Shown here piece by piece: positions 36,371 to 47,553 of a stretch of DNA of 64,000 nucleotides (positions within the stretch are counted from its first letter, which is position 1; the number at the start of each line of letters is the position of its first letter). The DNA is from Gammaproteobacteria bacterium (GTDB lineage Bacteria; Pseudomonadota; Gammaproteobacteria; Pseudomonadales; Pseudohongiellaceae). Made by a program: the position numbers and the translations under genes. The notes beneath the pieces were generated by a model. The model saw nothing but the letters and a program-made list of their open reading frames with translations, was not told where the DNA came from and searched no databases. Where the stretch lies: the NCBI GenBank assembly GCA_002711845.1, contig PASF01000002.1, positions 162,224 to 226,223 of the forward strand, written 5' to 3'.

Positions 36371-37414
36371 TCAGCGATTAAAGTCCTGACTGAAGGTGGT
36401 CCAGAAACTGATAAACAGCGCGGCGATCAGGGGTCCGATGACAAACCCGTTGATGCCGAGCAGGCTGATACCGCCCAGAGTCGAGAACAGCACCACATAG
36501 TCCGGCAGCTTGGTGTCCCGACCCACCAGGATCGGGCGCAACACATTGTCCGCCAGGCCGATGATGACGGCACCGTAGGCAACCAGGATCGAGCCCTGCA
36601 GGATGTCGCCGGTGGCGAACAGATAAATGGCCACCGGCACCCACACCAGCGCCGCGCCGACCGCAGGCACCAGCGACAGAAACGCCATGACCACCGCCCA
36701 CAGTACCGGGGCGGTAATGCCCAAAATCCAGAAAATCAACCCGCCCAGGGCGCCCTGCACCAGGGCTACCACCAGATTGCCCTTGACGGTGGCGCGCACC
36801 ACCTCGGTAAACTTGCGGAACAGCATTTGCCGACGTTCGTTTTCCAACGGGACCGCGCTCCCCAGCCAGCCCATCATCTTGTCCCCGTCGCGCAGCAGGA
36901 AAAAGCTCAAGTACAGCATCAGCACCAGCCCCACGGTAAAACTGACGGTGTTGCGGCCGAAACTGAGGGCCTCCTGTGACAGCAGGCGACTCAGGGCAAT
37001 GGCGGAGTCCGACAGGTAGGAGCGCAGACTGGAGACATCAATCTCCAGACGCTGCAGAACATCCGGTATCACCGGCACGGCGCTGCCGATGCGCTCGATA
37101 AATTGTTCCGGGTTGATTTCCTGGCTCTCGATCAACTCGTAAAGCTGGGCGCCCTCGGCGACAAAGGCGAAGGCGATGACCGTAACCGGGATGACCACCA
37201 GGATCAGGCCTGCCAGCAGGGTCAACAGCGCCGCCACCGACTCTCTGCCGTTCAACCGATTGCGCAGGCGCCGTTGCAGCGGGAAGAACAACAGCGTCAT
37301 CACGCACGCCCAGAATATGGCACTCCAGAACGGCTGCAGAATCGTCAGGAAGGCCAGGGTGATCAGGCCCAGGACGATGATAAAAGCTCGGTTTTCCACC
37401 ATTTGTCGCGACAC
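36371..37414 (-). CDS. AI-2E family transporter (YdiK/PerM type)
   Basis: A 347-residue inner-membrane protein with about eight helices in the AI-2E pattern: helices in pairs, a central loop, and the C-terminal DNVLRPILVGRDTKLPDYVVLFSTLGGISLLGINGFVIGPLIAAL (residues about 285-330, given here in outline), which is the family's clearest signature. Some members export autoinducer-2, others act as Na+/H+ antiporters, many are unassigned. The start is taken as GTG at 37414 because GAGGAG lies 7 bases before it; ATG 37402 is possible. Coding from 37456 would overlap the ABC permease and is less likely. Confidence 0.85.
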   Translation of the reverse strand: MSRQMVENRAFIIVLGLITLAFLTILQPFWSAIFWACVMTLLFFPLQRRLRNRLNGRESVAALLTLLAGLILVVIPVTVIAFAFVAEGAQLYELIESQEINPEQFIERIGSAVPVIPDVLQRLEIDVSSLRSYLSDSAIALSRLLSQEALSFGRNTVSFTVGLVLMLYLSFFLLRDGDKMMGWLGSAVPLENERRQMLFRKFTEVVRATVKGNLVVALVQGALGGLIFWILGITAPVLWAVVMAFLSLVPAVGAALVWVPVAIYLFATGDILQGSILVAYGAVIIGLADNVLRPILVGRDTKLPDYVVLFSTLGGISLLGINGFVIGPLIAALFISFWTTFSQDFNR

Positions 37415-37425
37415 GGTCTGGCTCC

Positions 37426-39018
37426 TCAGCTGGCCGAGCGGCGCAGCATGCGCCACAGTTCAATAATGCGCGGTGGTTGCCCCGAGCGCAGTATGCCCTG
37501 CCGGAATACCCGGCCGGACAACCACAACACTGCGGCGGTGGTCAGCACCAGCACAAGGGTGGTACCGATCACGTCAACCATGGGGGGTTGCGCGGCGGCC
37601 CGGTTCATCATGGTAAACGGGGTAAACAGCGGAATCCAGGACATCACCCGGGCCAGTGTGCCATTGGGATCCTGAGCGATGAAACTCATGGTCAGGATGG
37701 GCACCACCAGCACCGCCATCAGCGGCATCATCAGGCTCTGTGCTTCTTTCAGGGTGTTGCACAGACTGCCGATGGCGAGAAAGATACCGGCATACAGCGC
37801 ATAGCAGCACAGATAGTAGAAAACGAAATATGGGATCAGATCCGAACTCAGCAGGACGTCCAGTACTTGCACGATCATCGCGGTTTCGACTGTCTGATAC
37901 AGCCGGATAAAAACAAAGAATGACCCTATCCAGGCCAGAATGGTGGTGATACCGGTGATACCAATGCCCAGCAACTTGCCCATCATCAGTTCGCCCGGCG
38001 TCACCGACGCCAGCAGCACTTCGATGATCCGGTTGGATTTCTCTTCGATGGTATTACTCAGCAGGTATTGCACACTTTGCATCAACGAAATGAAGATCAG
38101 ATAGACAAAACCCATGGGAGCCCATTGCCGGAAGGTGTCCGCCAGGCTGACCGCCTCGTCGCCCACCTCTTTGCCGGGGTCTAGCCGGCTCAGTGGCAAA
38201 CGCGTACGCTGCACATTGCGTACGGCTGCTATGTCGATGCCCTGGCGTGCGTATTCCTGTTGCCGGATAGCACTGTTGATGCTGTTCTGGATGGCGCCCG
38301 ACAGGCGCGTGTCGGTGAGATTGCCAGCCCAGTACTGCACGCCGCGCGGACCTTCCTCGGGGGTCATCAGGCCCTGTATGGTTGCAGGTCGCACAATATC
38401 CTGGTCAACATCCTGCGGAATCAGGATCAGCGCGAACAGGCTGGCACTGTCACCAGCCATGTCGATACGGCGCTCGCCATTCAGATACGGACGCAACTGT
38501 TCGACGATGGCCTGGGCGTCTGCGGTGGGGTCAACCCCGGGCGGCAGCGGGGCGGCGACGAACTGGGGCCGCGGCTCGGTGAAGTCGGGCGCACCGTCGC
38601 GCAGATAGGGCTGCGCCATGGTCAGCGCCACATTCAGGCCGCCACTGGAAAGCCACTGATCGAGCGCAGCAACTTCGTCGTTGTCATAATTGTCCAGTAA
38701 CTGATTCAGTTGTGAGGACGGGTCCACGCGAAAGCTGGCGGCATTCACGTCTGTCCGGTTTTCCTGCAGATAACGCATGAAATCCTGCATGACCCGACGC
38801 TGGTGTTCGCGCCGGATGGCGGTTTCCACGGCAGCGGCATAGTCGCCGGACTGATCAATCAGCAGGTAATAACGGGTTGGTGTGGCGGTTGCCAGGCGAC
38901 TGGAAACATGAAAAATCAAAAAGAAGACAATCGGCACCAGCAGCACGCCAATCCAGAATCCCTTGGTTTTGACATTCTCCATGTACTCGCGCCAGGCGAT
39001 CAGCAGCGTGACTCTCAT
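37426..39018 (-). CDS. ABC-2 type exporter permease, NatB-like
   Basis: A 530-residue permease of the NatB/DUF3526-like ABC-2 class. One helix at the N-terminus (residues 20-40) is followed by a large periplasmic region of about 250 residues, then five or six helices from about residue 295. ENVKTKGFWIGVLLVPIVFF and SNTIEEKSNRIIEVLLASVTPGELMMGKLLGIG are family-typical. It pairs with the ATPase gene 23 bases upstream. NatAB exports sodium in Bacillus; the substrate here is unknown. Confidence 0.9.
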   Translation of the reverse strand: MRVTLLIAWREYMENVKTKGFWIGVLLVPIVFFLIFHVSSRLATATPTRYYLLIDQSGDYAAAVETAIRREHQRRVMQDFMRYLQENRTDVNAASFRVDPSSQLNQLLDNYDNDEVAALDQWLSSGGLNVALTMAQPYLRDGAPDFTEPRPQFVAAPLPPGVDPTADAQAIVEQLRPYLNGERRIDMAGDSASLFALILIPQDVDQDIVRPATIQGLMTPEEGPRGVQYWAGNLTDTRLSGAIQNSINSAIRQQEYARQGIDIAAVRNVQRTRLPLSRLDPGKEVGDEAVSLADTFRQWAPMGFVYLIFISLMQSVQYLLSNTIEEKSNRIIEVLLASVTPGELMMGKLLGIGITGITTILAWIGSFFVFIRLYQTVETAMIVQVLDVLLSSDLIPYFVFYYLCCYALYAGIFLAIGSLCNTLKEAQSLMMPLMAVLVVPILTMSFIAQDPNGTLARVMSWIPLFTPFTMMNRAAAQPPMVDVIGTTLVLVLTTAAVLWLSGRVFRQGILRSGQPPRIIELWRMLRRSAS

Positions 39019-39041
39019 TTAACGGTTCCCATCAAACGTGT

Positions 39042-39995
39042 TCATCTGAAGTTGTGCTCCCGGGCTTCCTGGCCGACCAGGTGAACAAAGACATCATGCA
39101 GGCTGGCCTGGGTGAAATCAAAGCGACTCAGTGACACGCCGCTTTCAAAACAATGCTGCAGGATCAGTTGTGGGTCAGTCTGTTCTTTGACATACAGCTC
39201 CCATTGCCGGGTGCCGGGCAGGCGGGTGTCGTCATCGACCGGGTGTTCCTGCACCGACAGAACGCCGTTCAGCGAGCGGATGGGGCTGATGTTGTCGCGC
39301 GTCTCCAGCACGATACGGCGTGGAATGATGGCGCGGGCTTCATCGACGGTGCCGTCAAACACCTTGCTGCCCTGGGTGATCAGCAACAGGCGCTCGCACA
39401 GCCGTTCAGCATGCTGCATGACGTGGGTGGAGAAAATGACGGTCTGGCCGTTGGCCGAGAGGTCGCGGATCAATTGTTCCAGGACTTCCTGATTGACCGG
39501 GTCGAGGCCGGAGAAGGGTTCGTCCAGTATCACCAGCTCCGGGTCGTGCGCGATGGAAGACAGCACCTGCACCTTTTGCCCCATGCCCTTGGACAGCGAC
39601 TCCACACTGGCATTGGCAAAGTCATGCAGGCCGTACTTTTCCAGCAGTGTGTACGCCTTGTCTTTGGCCTGACGACGGTTCATGCCTTTGAGCGTGGCAA
39701 AGTAGGCGATGATGGCCCACACCTTCATTTTCTTGTACAGACCTTTTTCTTCCGGGAGGTAGCCAATGCGATCGCGGACTTTCATGGCGGAGCGCGCACC
39801 CAGTACCTGAATCTGGCCCTCATCGGGCCGCAGGATATCCAGAATCATGCGAATGGTGGTGGTTTTGCCGGCGCCATTGGGGCCCAGAAAGCCGTAGACG
39901 GAGCCCTGCGGGATGCTGATATTGATCTTGTTGACGGCTGTGAAATCGCCGTAACGTTTGGTGACGTCAGTCAGTTCCAGTACTGGTGTGCTCAT
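39042..39995 (-). CDS. ABC exporter ATPase, NatA-like
   Basis: A 317-residue ATPase from the ATG at 39995. Walker A is GPNGAGKTTT, the signature LSKGMGQKVQ, Walker B ELVILDEPFSGLDPVN, and the switch FSTHVMQHAERLC. The signature has LSKG instead of LSGG, usual in this group. The C-terminal ~90 residues form the DUF4162 extension common in NatA-like proteins. It is the partner of the permease downstream. Upstream is the 3' end of gltD. Confidence 0.92.
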   Translation of the reverse strand: MSTPVLELTDVTKRYGDFTAVNKINISIPQGSVYGFLGPNGAGKTTTIRMILDILRPDEGQIQVLGARSAMKVRDRIGYLPEEKGLYKKMKVWAIIAYFATLKGMNRRQAKDKAYTLLEKYGLHDFANASVESLSKGMGQKVQVLSSIAHDPELVILDEPFSGLDPVNQEVLEQLIRDLSANGQTVIFSTHVMQHAERLCERLLLITQGSKVFDGTVDEARAIIPRRIVLETRDNISPIRSLNGVLSVQEHPVDDDTRLPGTRQWELYVKEQTDPQLILQHCFESGVSLSRFDFTQASLHDVFVHLVGQEAREHNFR

Positions 39996-40108
39996 CCTGT
40001 CCATCCGCCGTCGTGGATCCGTTGATAGCGCGGGATCCGGTGTTTCAGGGAGTGTAGCACAGGGATCATGGCTGCGTTTTAACGACACAAGGTCGTATGT
40101 CGGTTACC

Positions 40109-40141
40109 GGTCAGCGACGGCTGACATCAGCGCCGCTGACC
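40109..40141 (-). terminator. inverted repeat downstream of gltD
   Basis: GGTCAGCG (40109-40116) and CGCTGACC (40134-40141) make an 8-bp perfect stem with a 17-base loop that itself can pair, placed 16 bases after the gltD stop. There is no T-run, so it is a hairpin that could block or stabilise the 3' end rather than a clear terminator. Confidence 0.35.
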
Positions 40142-40156
40142 GACAATCCCGTCGGC

Positions 40157-41593
40157 TTACGCGTCCAGATACTTGTTGATGGCGTCTGCCACCAGGCGAC
40201 CTTCGTCGATGGCGCGCACCACCAGCGACTGGCCGCGTCGGCAATCGCCGGCCGCAAACACTTTCGGGTGGTTGGTGCGGAAGTCCTTGTATTCGGCCTT
40301 GTAGTTGGAACGCTGATCCAGCTCCAGCCCGAGCGGGTTGCTGACATAGTGCTCCGGCCCGAGGAAACCCATGGACAGCAGGATCAGGTCGGCTTCCCAG
40401 AATTTGGTGGTGCCGGGTACTTCCTTGAAGTTGGCATCCACTTCCACGGTATTGATACCCAGCAATTTGCCATGCTCATCCCGGACAAATTCCTTGCCGC
40501 TGATGGAGTATACACGCGGGTCATTGCCGTCGCGGTGCGCCGCTTCCTCGTGGCCATAGTCCACACGGTAGATTTTCGGCCACAGCGGCCAGGGGTTGTC
40601 ACCCGGGCGTTCGCGCGGCGGCTTGGGCATGATCTCAAAGTTGACCAGCGACTTGCAGCCATGACGCAGCGAGGTGCCAATACAGTCGGTACCGGTATCG
40701 CCGCCGCCAATAACGATGACGTTTTTGTCTTTGGCGGTGATGTACTGCCCGTCCTTGAGTTCGGAATCCAGCAGGCTCTTGGTGTTGGCGGTGAGGAACT
40801 CCATGGCATAGTGCACACCCGGGCCTTCGCGGCCGGGGATGCCCAGGTCACGGGCGGTGGTGGCACCAGTGGCCAGGCACATGGCATCGACCTTGCCCAG
40901 CAGCTCGTCAGCGGGCATGGCGTTGGCACCCTGGCCGCCGACATCAACGCCGGTGACAAATTTGACGCCTTCCTCTTCCAGCAGTTTGACGCGGCGATCA
41001 ACCACGTCCTTTTCCAGCTTCATGTTGGGGATGCCGTACATCAGCAGGCCACCGATACGGTCGGCACGCTCGTACACCGTCACTTCGTGGCCAGCCTGAT
41101 TCAGCTGTGCGGCCGCCGCCAGACCGGCCGGGCCGGAACCAATGACAGCGACTTTCTTGCCGGTGCGCAGCTGGGGCGGATTGGCCACCACCCAGCCGTT
41201 TTCGAAACCCTTGTCGATGATGGCGTTTTCAATGTTCTTGATGGTGACTGCGGGCTCATTGATGCCCAGTACACAGGAACCTTCACACGGCGCCGGGCAC
41301 ACACGACCGGTAAACTCGGGGAAGTTATTGGTCTTGTGCAGACGGTCAAGCGCGTCACGCCACTGGCCCTTGTAAACCAGATCGTTCCATTCCGGGATCA
41401 GGTTGTAGACCGGGCAGCCGTTGTCAGACTGGCAGAACGGGACGCCGCAATCCATACAGCGCGCACCCTGGGTGGCCAGGTGTTGCTCGTCATGTTCGGT
41501 GTAGATCTCCTTGTAATCAAGGAGTCGCTCCGCCGGCGCCCGATATGGTTCAGTCTTGCGCTCAAATTCTTTAAAACCCGTTGGTTTACCCAT
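40157..41593 (-). CDS. gltD: glutamate synthase small subunit
   Basis: A 478-residue flavoprotein that supplies electrons from NADPH to GltB. The N-terminal Fe-S cysteines are in [20 protein letters not shown] and [14 protein letters not shown]. Two nucleotide-binding folds follow: FAD at [14 protein letters not shown] (near residue 148) and NADPH at [16 protein letters not shown] (near residue 286). The C-terminal [17 protein letters not shown] is the family end. It lies 82 bases after gltB in the same direction. Together they assimilate ammonium by converting 2-oxoglutarate and glutamine to two glutamates. Confidence 0.96.
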   Translation of the reverse strand: MGKPTGFKEFERKTEPYRAPAERLLDYKEIYTEHDEQHLATQGARCMDCGVPFCQSDNGCPVYNLIPEWNDLVYKGQWRDALDRLHKTNNFPEFTGRVCPAPCEGSCVLGINEPAVTIKNIENAIIDKGFENGWVVANPPQLRTGKKVAVIGSGPAGLAAAAQLNQAGHEVTVYERADRIGGLLMYGIPNMKLEKDVVDRRVKLLEEEGVKFVTGVDVGGQGANAMPADELLGKVDAMCLATGATTARDLGIPGREGPGVHYAMEFLTANTKSLLDSELKDGQYITAKDKNVIVIGGGDTGTDCIGTSLRHGCKSLVNFEIMPKPPRERPGDNPWPLWPKIYRVDYGHEEAAHRDGNDPRVYSISGKEFVRDEHGKLLGINTVEVDANFKEVPGTTKFWEADLILLSMGFLGPEHYVSNPLGLELDQRSNYKAEYKDFRTNHPKVFAAGDCRRGQSLVVRAIDEGRLVADAINKYLDA

Positions 41594-41675
41594 GTCTTAA
41601 CCCATTCTTCGAAATTTATATCCTGGCTGGCTGTTGTTGGACGGCCATGCCCGATGATCCTGCTCGCCTTCGCTG

Positions 41676-44600
41676 TTAAACGGCGACCGCCTGTTCTTTT
41701 GCTGCCATTTCCGCCAGAACCCGCTTGTAATCGCTGGGCATGACTTTGACGAATTGTTTTACGGCCTGATCCCAGTTGTCCAGAATCTGCTGCGCCACCG
41801 TGGAACCGGTGTAGTGCAGGTGGTTACTGATCAGCGTTTTCAGCTCATCCAGGTCAGCGGCATCGCTGACGCCTTCCAGCTCATAGGACTCGGTATTGCA
41901 CTGACGTGCAAAGCTCTGATCCTGGTCCCAGACATAGGCGACACCGCCACTCATGCCGGCGCCGAAGTTGCGACCGGTTTTGCCCAGGATGACCACCCGG
42001 CCCCCGGTCATGTATTCGCAGCCATGGTCGCCGATGCCTTCAACAACGGCAGAGGCGCCGGAGTTACGGACTGCGAAACGCTCGGCCGCGATACCACGGA
42101 AGTAGGCTTCACCGCCGGTGGCACCATACAGGTTGACGTTGCCGGCAATGATATTGTCTTCGGCCTTGAAGGAACTGTTCTTCGGCGGATACACCACGAT
42201 GCGACCACCTGACAGGCCCTTGCCCACGAAGTCGTTGCAGTCACCTTCCACGGTGATGGTGATACCCTTGGCCAGCCATGCGCCCAGGCTTTGTCCGGCA
42301 GAGCCATTGAGCTTGATGTTGATGGTGCCGTCAGGCAGCATCTGCTCGCCCCAGCGTTTGGCGACCTCGTTTGACAGCATGGTACCCACTACGCGGTTGA
42401 TGTTGATCACCGGCAGTTCGATGTCGACTTTTTCGCCCTTTTCCAGTGCCGGTGCCGCCAGCTCAATCAACTGGTTGTCCAGCGCCTTGTCCAGGCCGTG
42501 GTCCTGCGCCATGGTCTGATAGGTGCCGGTATTCGGGAACACGGCCTTGGCCGGTGCCAGAATTTTGCTCAGGTCCAGGCCTTTGGCTTTCCAGTGGTCA
42601 ATGGCGATGTTGCTCTGCAGCAGGTCGACCCGGCCCACCATCTCGTTCAGGGTGCGGATACCCAGTTTGGCCATGATTTCGCGCAGTTCTTCGGCCACCA
42701 TGAACAGGTAGTTGACCACATGCTCGGGCTGACCCTTGAACTTCTTGCGCAAGGCCGGGTCCTGGGTGGCAATGCCGACCGGACAGGTGTTCAGGTGACA
42801 CTTGCGCATCATGATGCAGCCCAGCGTGACCAGCGGCGCGGTGGCAAAACCGAATTCCTCGGCACCCAGCAGTGCGGCAATGGCCACGTCGCGGCCGGTT
42901 TTCAGCTGACCGTCGGTCTGCAGTACGACGCGGGAGCGCAGGTTGTTCATCACCAGGGTCTGGTGAGTCTCGGCGACGCCCAGCTCCCACGGCAGCCCGG
43001 CGTGCTTGATCGAGGTCAGCGGCGATGCACCGGTGCCGCCGTCATGGCCGGCAATCACCAGGTGATCGGTTTTCGCTTTGGTCACACCTGCGGCAACCGT
43101 ACCGACGCCGATTTCCGAGACCAGCTTGACGCTGATACGGGCCTGGCGATTGGCGTTTTTCAGATCATGGATCAACTGCGCCATGTCCTCAATGGAATAG
43201 ATGTCATGGTGCGGTGGTGGAGAGATCAGACCCACGCCCGGGGTTGAGTGGCGGATACGGGCGATCTGCTCGTCCACTTTGCCGCCGGGCAGCTCGCCGC
43301 CCTCACCGGGCTTGGCGCCCTGGGAGATCTTGATCTGCAGTTCGTCGGCATTGCTCAGATACCAGATGGTCACACCAAAACGGCCCGAAGCGACCTGTTT
43401 AATCGCAGAGCGCTTGGAATCACCGTTGGCCATGGGCTGGAAGCGGATCGGATCTTCACCGCCTTCACCGGTATTGGACTTGCCGCCCAGCCGGTTCATG
43501 GCCACCGCCAGTGCCTCGTGGCTTTCTTCGGAGATGGAGCCAAAGCTCATGGCACCGGTCGCGAAACGCTTGACGATATCCTTGGCGGGCTCAACCTCAT
43601 CCAGCGCGATGGCCGGCGTGTCCTTGCGGAAATCCAGCAGGCCGCGCAGGGTGCAGGCGCGTGTGGTCTGCTCATTGGTGTATTTGGCAAACACCTTGTA
43701 GGCATCCGGGCTGTTGGTGCGCGCGGCATTCTGCAGGTTAAAGATGGCGCTGGGATCCCACATGTGGCTGTCGCCACCGTTACGCCAGTGGAAATCACCC
43801 GGGTTGTTGAGCACCGGGATGCGGTTCTCGTCTTTCGCCGGGAAACCCAGGCGGTGACGACGTTCGGTTTCTTCGATCAGCGTGGCAAAGTCGACACCCT
43901 GTACGCGGCTGGCGGTGCCCACAAAGCAGCGGTTGACGATGTCGTCGGCCAGGCCCACGGCTTCGAAAATCTGCGCGCCTTTATAGGAGTGCAGTGTGGA
44001 GATGCCCATTTTCGCCATGACCTTGAGCATGCCTTTGGCCACGGCTTTCTTGTAGGCGTACACCACTTTGTCTTCGGTGTTGTAGTCAGTGCCCAGCAGG
44101 CCGTCGAGCTGTGCCTGCCATACCGCTTCAAACGCGAGGTAAGGGTTCACTGCGTCTGCACCGTAGCCGGTTAGCAGGCAGAAGTGATGCACCTCACGCG
44201 CTTCGCCGGTTTCCACAATCAGGCCGATGCGGGTGCGCTCATGGGTCTTGATCAGGTGATGGTGTACCGCGCCACAGGCAATCAGGGCGCTGATGGCGGC
44301 ACGCTGCTTGCTGATCTTGCGGTCAGACAGGATGACAAAGGCATAGCCGTCAGCGATCGCCTGGCTGGCTTCCTGGCAAATGCGCTCGAGCGCGCCCTGG
44401 AAGTCTTCCTTGCCATTGACGTCATAGGTGATGTCGATGACGTTGGTGCGCAGGCCGTTATAGTCCATGTTGGCAATGGTCTGCAGCTGCTTGTTGGACA
44501 GGATCGGGTGCTTCAGGCTCAGGCGATGGGCCTGGTCTTCTCGGGTTTCCAGCAGATTGCCTTCCGGGCCGACAAAACATTCCAGCGACATCACCACTTC

Positions 44601-46244
44601 TTCACGGATGGAATCGATGGCCGGGTTGGTGACCTGGGCAAACAGCTGTTTGAAGTAATCGTAGATCATGCGCGGCTTGTCGGACAGACAGGCCAGGGCG
44701 GAGTCATTGCCCATGGAACCCAGCGGGTCACGTGCCTGGGTGATCATTGGCAATAACATGAACTGCATGGTTTCGGTGGTGTAACCGAACGCCTGCATGC
44801 GTGCCAGCACATTTTCCGAATCCAGCGAATGCTCTTCGTTGCCGTCAGACAGCTTGTCCAGGGTGACGCGCTGGTTGGCCAGCCACTCGCCATAGGGGCG
44901 CTTGGCGGCAATGCTGTGTTTCAGTTCTTCATCCGGGATCAGGCGACCCTGCTCAAAATCGAGCAGGAACATGCGGCCCGGCTTCAGGCGGCCCTTTTCC
45001 TTAACGTTGGCTGGGTCGACTTTCACCACGCCCACTTCCGAGGCCATGATCACTTTGTCATCATGTGTCACGTAATAACGGCTGGGGCGCAGGCCGTTAC
45101 GGTCCAGTACCGCGCCAATGTAATGGCCGTCGGAGAACACAATGGAGGCGGGGCCGTCCCACGGCTCCATCAGCGCCGAATGGAATTCGTAGAAGTCCTT
45201 TTTGTCCTGGGTCATGTTGACGTCAGACTGCCAGGCTTCCGGGATCATCATCATCACCGCTTCCTGCAGGGAGCGGCCAGACAGCAGCATGAACTCAAGC
45301 ACGGCGTCGAATGAGCCGGAGTCCGAGCAGTCCGAGTCGATGATCGGGAACAGGTCTTTCAGCTTGTCACCGAACAGGTCGGTATTTAATGTCCCTTCAC
45401 GCGCCACCATCTGGTTGACGTTGCCGCGCAGGGTATTGATCTCGCCATTGTGGCTCATGAAGCGGTTGGGCTGGGCGCGATCCCATGACGGGAAGGTGTT
45501 GGTGCTGAAACGCGAATGCACCATGGCCATGTGGGTCTCACAGGCTGGGTTGGTCAGATCCTGGTAGAACGGGAACAGCTGGCCCGGTGTCAGCATGCCT
45601 TTATAGACAATGACCTTGGTGGACAGACTGCAGGCGTAGACCATTTTGGCCTCGCTCAGTGATTTGTCGCCACGCAGCTTGTGGGTAAAGCGCTTGCGGA
45701 TGACGTACAGCTTGCGCTCGAAGGCTTCCTTGTCCAGCCCGTCAGCAGCCCCTATAAACAGCTGCTCGATCTGTGGCTGCGCCATGCGCGCTGCCGGGCC
45801 GACGTCTGCGCCGTCGGCATCAACCGGCACCACGCGCCAGCCCAGCAGGGTCTGGCCTTCTTCGGCGATAATCTGGTTGATGGCATCGCGGCAGAATTCA
45901 CGCTCTTTGCTGATCTGTGGCAGGAAGATGTTGCCGACCGCGTACTTGCCTTGTTCTGGCAGTGTGGTGGACAGCTCCTGACGGGCAACGTTGGCAAAAA
46001 AGGTGTGGGGCAGCGCCATCAGGATACCGGCGCCGTCACCGGTGTTGGCTTCAAAGCCACAGCCGCCGCGGTGATCCATGCGCGAGTTCAGGTGATAGGC
46101 GTCCAGCATGATCTGATGACTGGGGCGACCTTTAATGTCTGCAACAAAACCGACGCCGCAGGAGTCTTTTTCACTCGCCGGGTCATAGAGTCCGTTCTGT
46201 TCCGGGAAGCCAAACTTGTAGGGGTATTGGGCCTGATCAGTCAT
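41676..46244 (-). CDS. gltB: glutamate synthase large subunit
   Basis: A 1522-residue enzyme with the full GltB order: an Ntn-type glutaminase domain whose nucleophile is probably C29 ([10 protein letters not shown]) after removal of a 28-residue pre-piece, a central domain, the FMN and 2-oxoglutarate synthase barrel with [15 protein letters not shown], Fe-S cysteines in [19 protein letters not shown], and the C-terminal GXGXG beta-helix domain ([19 protein letters not shown]). The propeptide is longer than the E. coli one. Start ATG 46244. A long upstream gap holds its control region. Confidence 0.96.
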   Translation of the reverse strand: MTDQAQYPYKFGFPEQNGLYDPASEKDSCGVGFVADIKGRPSHQIMLDAYHLNSRMDHRGGCGFEANTGDGAGILMALPHTFFANVARQELSTTLPEQGKYAVGNIFLPQISKEREFCRDAINQIIAEEGQTLLGWRVVPVDADGADVGPAARMAQPQIEQLFIGAADGLDKEAFERKLYVIRKRFTHKLRGDKSLSEAKMVYACSLSTKVIVYKGMLTPGQLFPFYQDLTNPACETHMAMVHSRFSTNTFPSWDRAQPNRFMSHNGEINTLRGNVNQMVAREGTLNTDLFGDKLKDLFPIIDSDCSDSGSFDAVLEFMLLSGRSLQEAVMMMIPEAWQSDVNMTQDKKDFYEFHSALMEPWDGPASIVFSDGHYIGAVLDRNGLRPSRYYVTHDDKVIMASEVGVVKVDPANVKEKGRLKPGRMFLLDFEQGRLIPDEELKHSIAAKRPYGEWLANQRVTLDKLSDGNEEHSLDSENVLARMQAFGYTTETMQFMLLPMITQARDPLGSMGNDSALACLSDKPRMIYDYFKQLFAQVTNPAIDSIREEVVMSLECFVGPEGNLLETREDQAHRLSLKHPILSNKQLQTIANMDYNGLRTNVIDITYDVNGKEDFQGALERICQEASQAIADGYAFVILSDRKISKQRAAISALIACGAVHHHLIKTHERTRIGLIVETGEAREVHHFCLLTGYGADAVNPYLAFEAVWQAQLDGLLGTDYNTEDKVVYAYKKAVAKGMLKVMAKMGISTLHSYKGAQIFEAVGLADDIVNRCFVGTASRVQGVDFATLIEETERRHRLGFPAKDENRIPVLNNPGDFHWRNGGDSHMWDPSAIFNLQNAARTNSPDAYKVFAKYTNEQTTRACTLRGLLDFRKDTPAIALDEVEPAKDIVKRFATGAMSFGSISEESHEALAVAMNRLGGKSNTGEGGEDPIRFQPMANGDSKRSAIKQVASGRFGVTIWYLSNADELQIKISQGAKPGEGGELPGGKVDEQIARIRHSTPGVGLISPPPHHDIYSIEDMAQLIHDLKNANRQARISVKLVSEIGVGTVAAGVTKAKTDHLVIAGHDGGTGASPLTSIKHAGLPWELGVAETHQTLVMNNLRSRVVLQTDGQLKTGRDVAIAALLGAEEFGFATAPLVTLGCIMMRKCHLNTCPVGIATQDPALRKKFKGQPEHVVNYLFMVAEELREIMAKLGIRTLNEMVGRVDLLQSNIAIDHWKAKGLDLSKILAPAKAVFPNTGTYQTMAQDHGLDKALDNQLIELAAPALEKGEKVDIELPVININRVVGTMLSNEVAKRWGEQMLPDGTINIKLNGSAGQSLGAWLAKGITITVEGDCNDFVGKGLSGGRIVVYPPKNSSFKAEDNIIAGNVNLYGATGGEAYFRGIAAERFAVRNSGASAVVEGIGDHGCEYMTGGRVVILGKTGRNFGAGMSGGVAYVWDQDQSFARQCNTESYELEGVSDAADLDELKTLISNHLHYTGSTVAQQILDNWDQAVKQFVKVMPSDYKRVLAEMAAKEQAVAV

Positions 46245-46797
46245 AAGTCGCTAAGTCTCGTTATGTCGTTATGTTATTTCCGCTTCGGCTATCGTTAACG
46301 TTCCTGGCCGACACGATCGCTCTACAAGCGTTGCAAGCCAGGAGATGCGTGGGTTTTGGATTTTTGATTTGACGCGGCTCGATGACGCTGCCTGCACCCC
46401 GGACGGCGTATCCGGCAAGGTCAGGACAACAGTCCGGACAGTAGTACCACCACGGTACGCTGCAATACGGGGGCTGGACACAATACCACCGAACGAAAAT
46501 ATGTCAAGCTGTGACGATCCCTGTCAGGGACGCATCTTGGCTTGATAAATGTTCATGTCTGGATTAACCTTCTCGTTCTGTATGCCCCCTGAATCCCTAG
46601 GCTTCACAAGCATTTTAAGGGGAACTGGCACACTTGCTTAATGTCAGTGGTGGCGGCCGGCGTCAGCGAGGTTTCTGCGAGGCAGCCCGGAAAGCGTCAA
46701 GCAGGCGCGGTGAAGTTGCTTCACTGCGTGCGTGTAGATCACATGGTGTCTGGAAAGCGCCTTAAAAAACAATATCTTACAGATGAGGGGAAATCGC
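46245..46797. other. intergenic region between gltB and the cytochrome b gene
   Basis: About 550 bases separate the divergent genes gltB and the cytochrome b. I see only weak elements: a tandem CATAACGA-type repeat just ahead of gltB (in the minus reading) and TGGCACACTTGC near 46626-46637, which has the words of a sigma54 promoter but wrong spacing. Small frames here have no ribosome sites. It probably holds promoters for both neighbours. Confidence 0.4.
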
Positions 46798-47553
46798 GTG
46801 GAAATCGTACGTTATAAACGGGATGTATGGGGTGATGAGGTCATTCTGGGTGTGTCCTGGGATTTGCTTTGGGTAGTCGCCGTCGCAATACTGGTGCTGC
46901 TCGCCGCTCATGCCATTTTTATGGCAGCGCTGGCCAAGAAAAAGGCCAAACCTTCACCTGAAGGTAAAAAAATCCACCGTCACGATGCCATCGATCGCGC
47001 TTTTCACTGGATCATGGCCGCCTGTATGCTGGCACTGATTGCAACGGGCGTCATGCCCATTATTGGCATTCACTTCGCCTGGCTCAGTATTCACTGGATT
47101 GCCGGCCTGCTGCTGACCTTTGTGGTGGTCTTCCACATCATTCGCGCTTCGTTCTGGCAGGACTTCAAGTCCATATGGGTAACGCCGGCCGATTTCGCCG
47201 AGCCCTTTGATGAAACCCGCAAGCCGGGAAAATACTCATTCGAGCAAAAAAGCCTGCATTTGGCGATGACCGTGCTGGTGCTGCTGGTGATCGTCACTGG
47301 AGTCATCCTGTTCCTGAATATCCGCACGCCGTTCTGGGAGCGACCGTCAGTGGCAGACGAGGCTCAGCTGGGCCTGATGTTCCTGCTGCACGGCCTGGCA
47401 ACGCTGGCGCTGGTCGCCTTCACGGCAATCCATATCTACTTTGCGCTGCGTCCGGAGAAGATCTTCTACACCCGCTCCATGGTCAAAGGCTGGATCTCCG
47501 AGGATGAAATGCGCGCGAATCACGACACTAGCAAATGGAAGGTGAAAGATTGA
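46798..47553 (+). CDS. orphan b-type cytochrome (FdnI/b561-like)
   Basis: A 251-residue inner-membrane protein. I start it at GTG 46798, preceded by AGGGGAA at proper distance; the ATG at 46783 lies inside that ribosome site. One helix (WVVAVAILVLLAAHAIFMAAL) precedes the four-helix cytochrome core. His residues at family places: HRHDAIDRAFHWIMA, HWIAGLLLTFVVVFHIIRASF (split) and LLHGLATLALVAFTAIHIYFA. These fit diheme b-type subunits of formate dehydrogenase or hydrogenase. No catalytic subunit is near, so it is an orphan electron carrier. Its stop overlaps the start of the next gene. Confidence 0.75.
   Translation: MEIVRYKRDVWGDEVILGVSWDLLWVVAVAILVLLAAHAIFMAALAKKKAKPSPEGKKIHRHDAIDRAFHWIMAACMLALIATGVMPIIGIHFAWLSIHWIAGLLLTFVVVFHIIRASFWQDFKSIWVTPADFAEPFDETRKPGKYSFEQKSLHLAMTVLVLLVIVTGVILFLNIRTPFWERPSVADEAQLGLMFLLHGLATLALVAFTAIHIYFALRPEKIFYTRSMVKGWISEDEMRANHDTSKWKVKD

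Noticed and set aside
40097-41743. A 548-codon plus-strand frame opposite gltD.
   Set aside because: gltD covers it with clear Fe-S and nucleotide motifs; the antisense reading has no family features.
46269-46545. Small frames on both strands in the gltB upstream gap.
   Set aside because: They overlap each other, lack ribosome sites and have no conserved-looking sequence.
46620-46645. CTGGCACACTTGCTT considered as a sigma54 promoter in the gltB upstream gap.
   Set aside because: The GG-to-GC gap is 7 bases instead of 10, so it does not fit the strict -24/-12 spacing.
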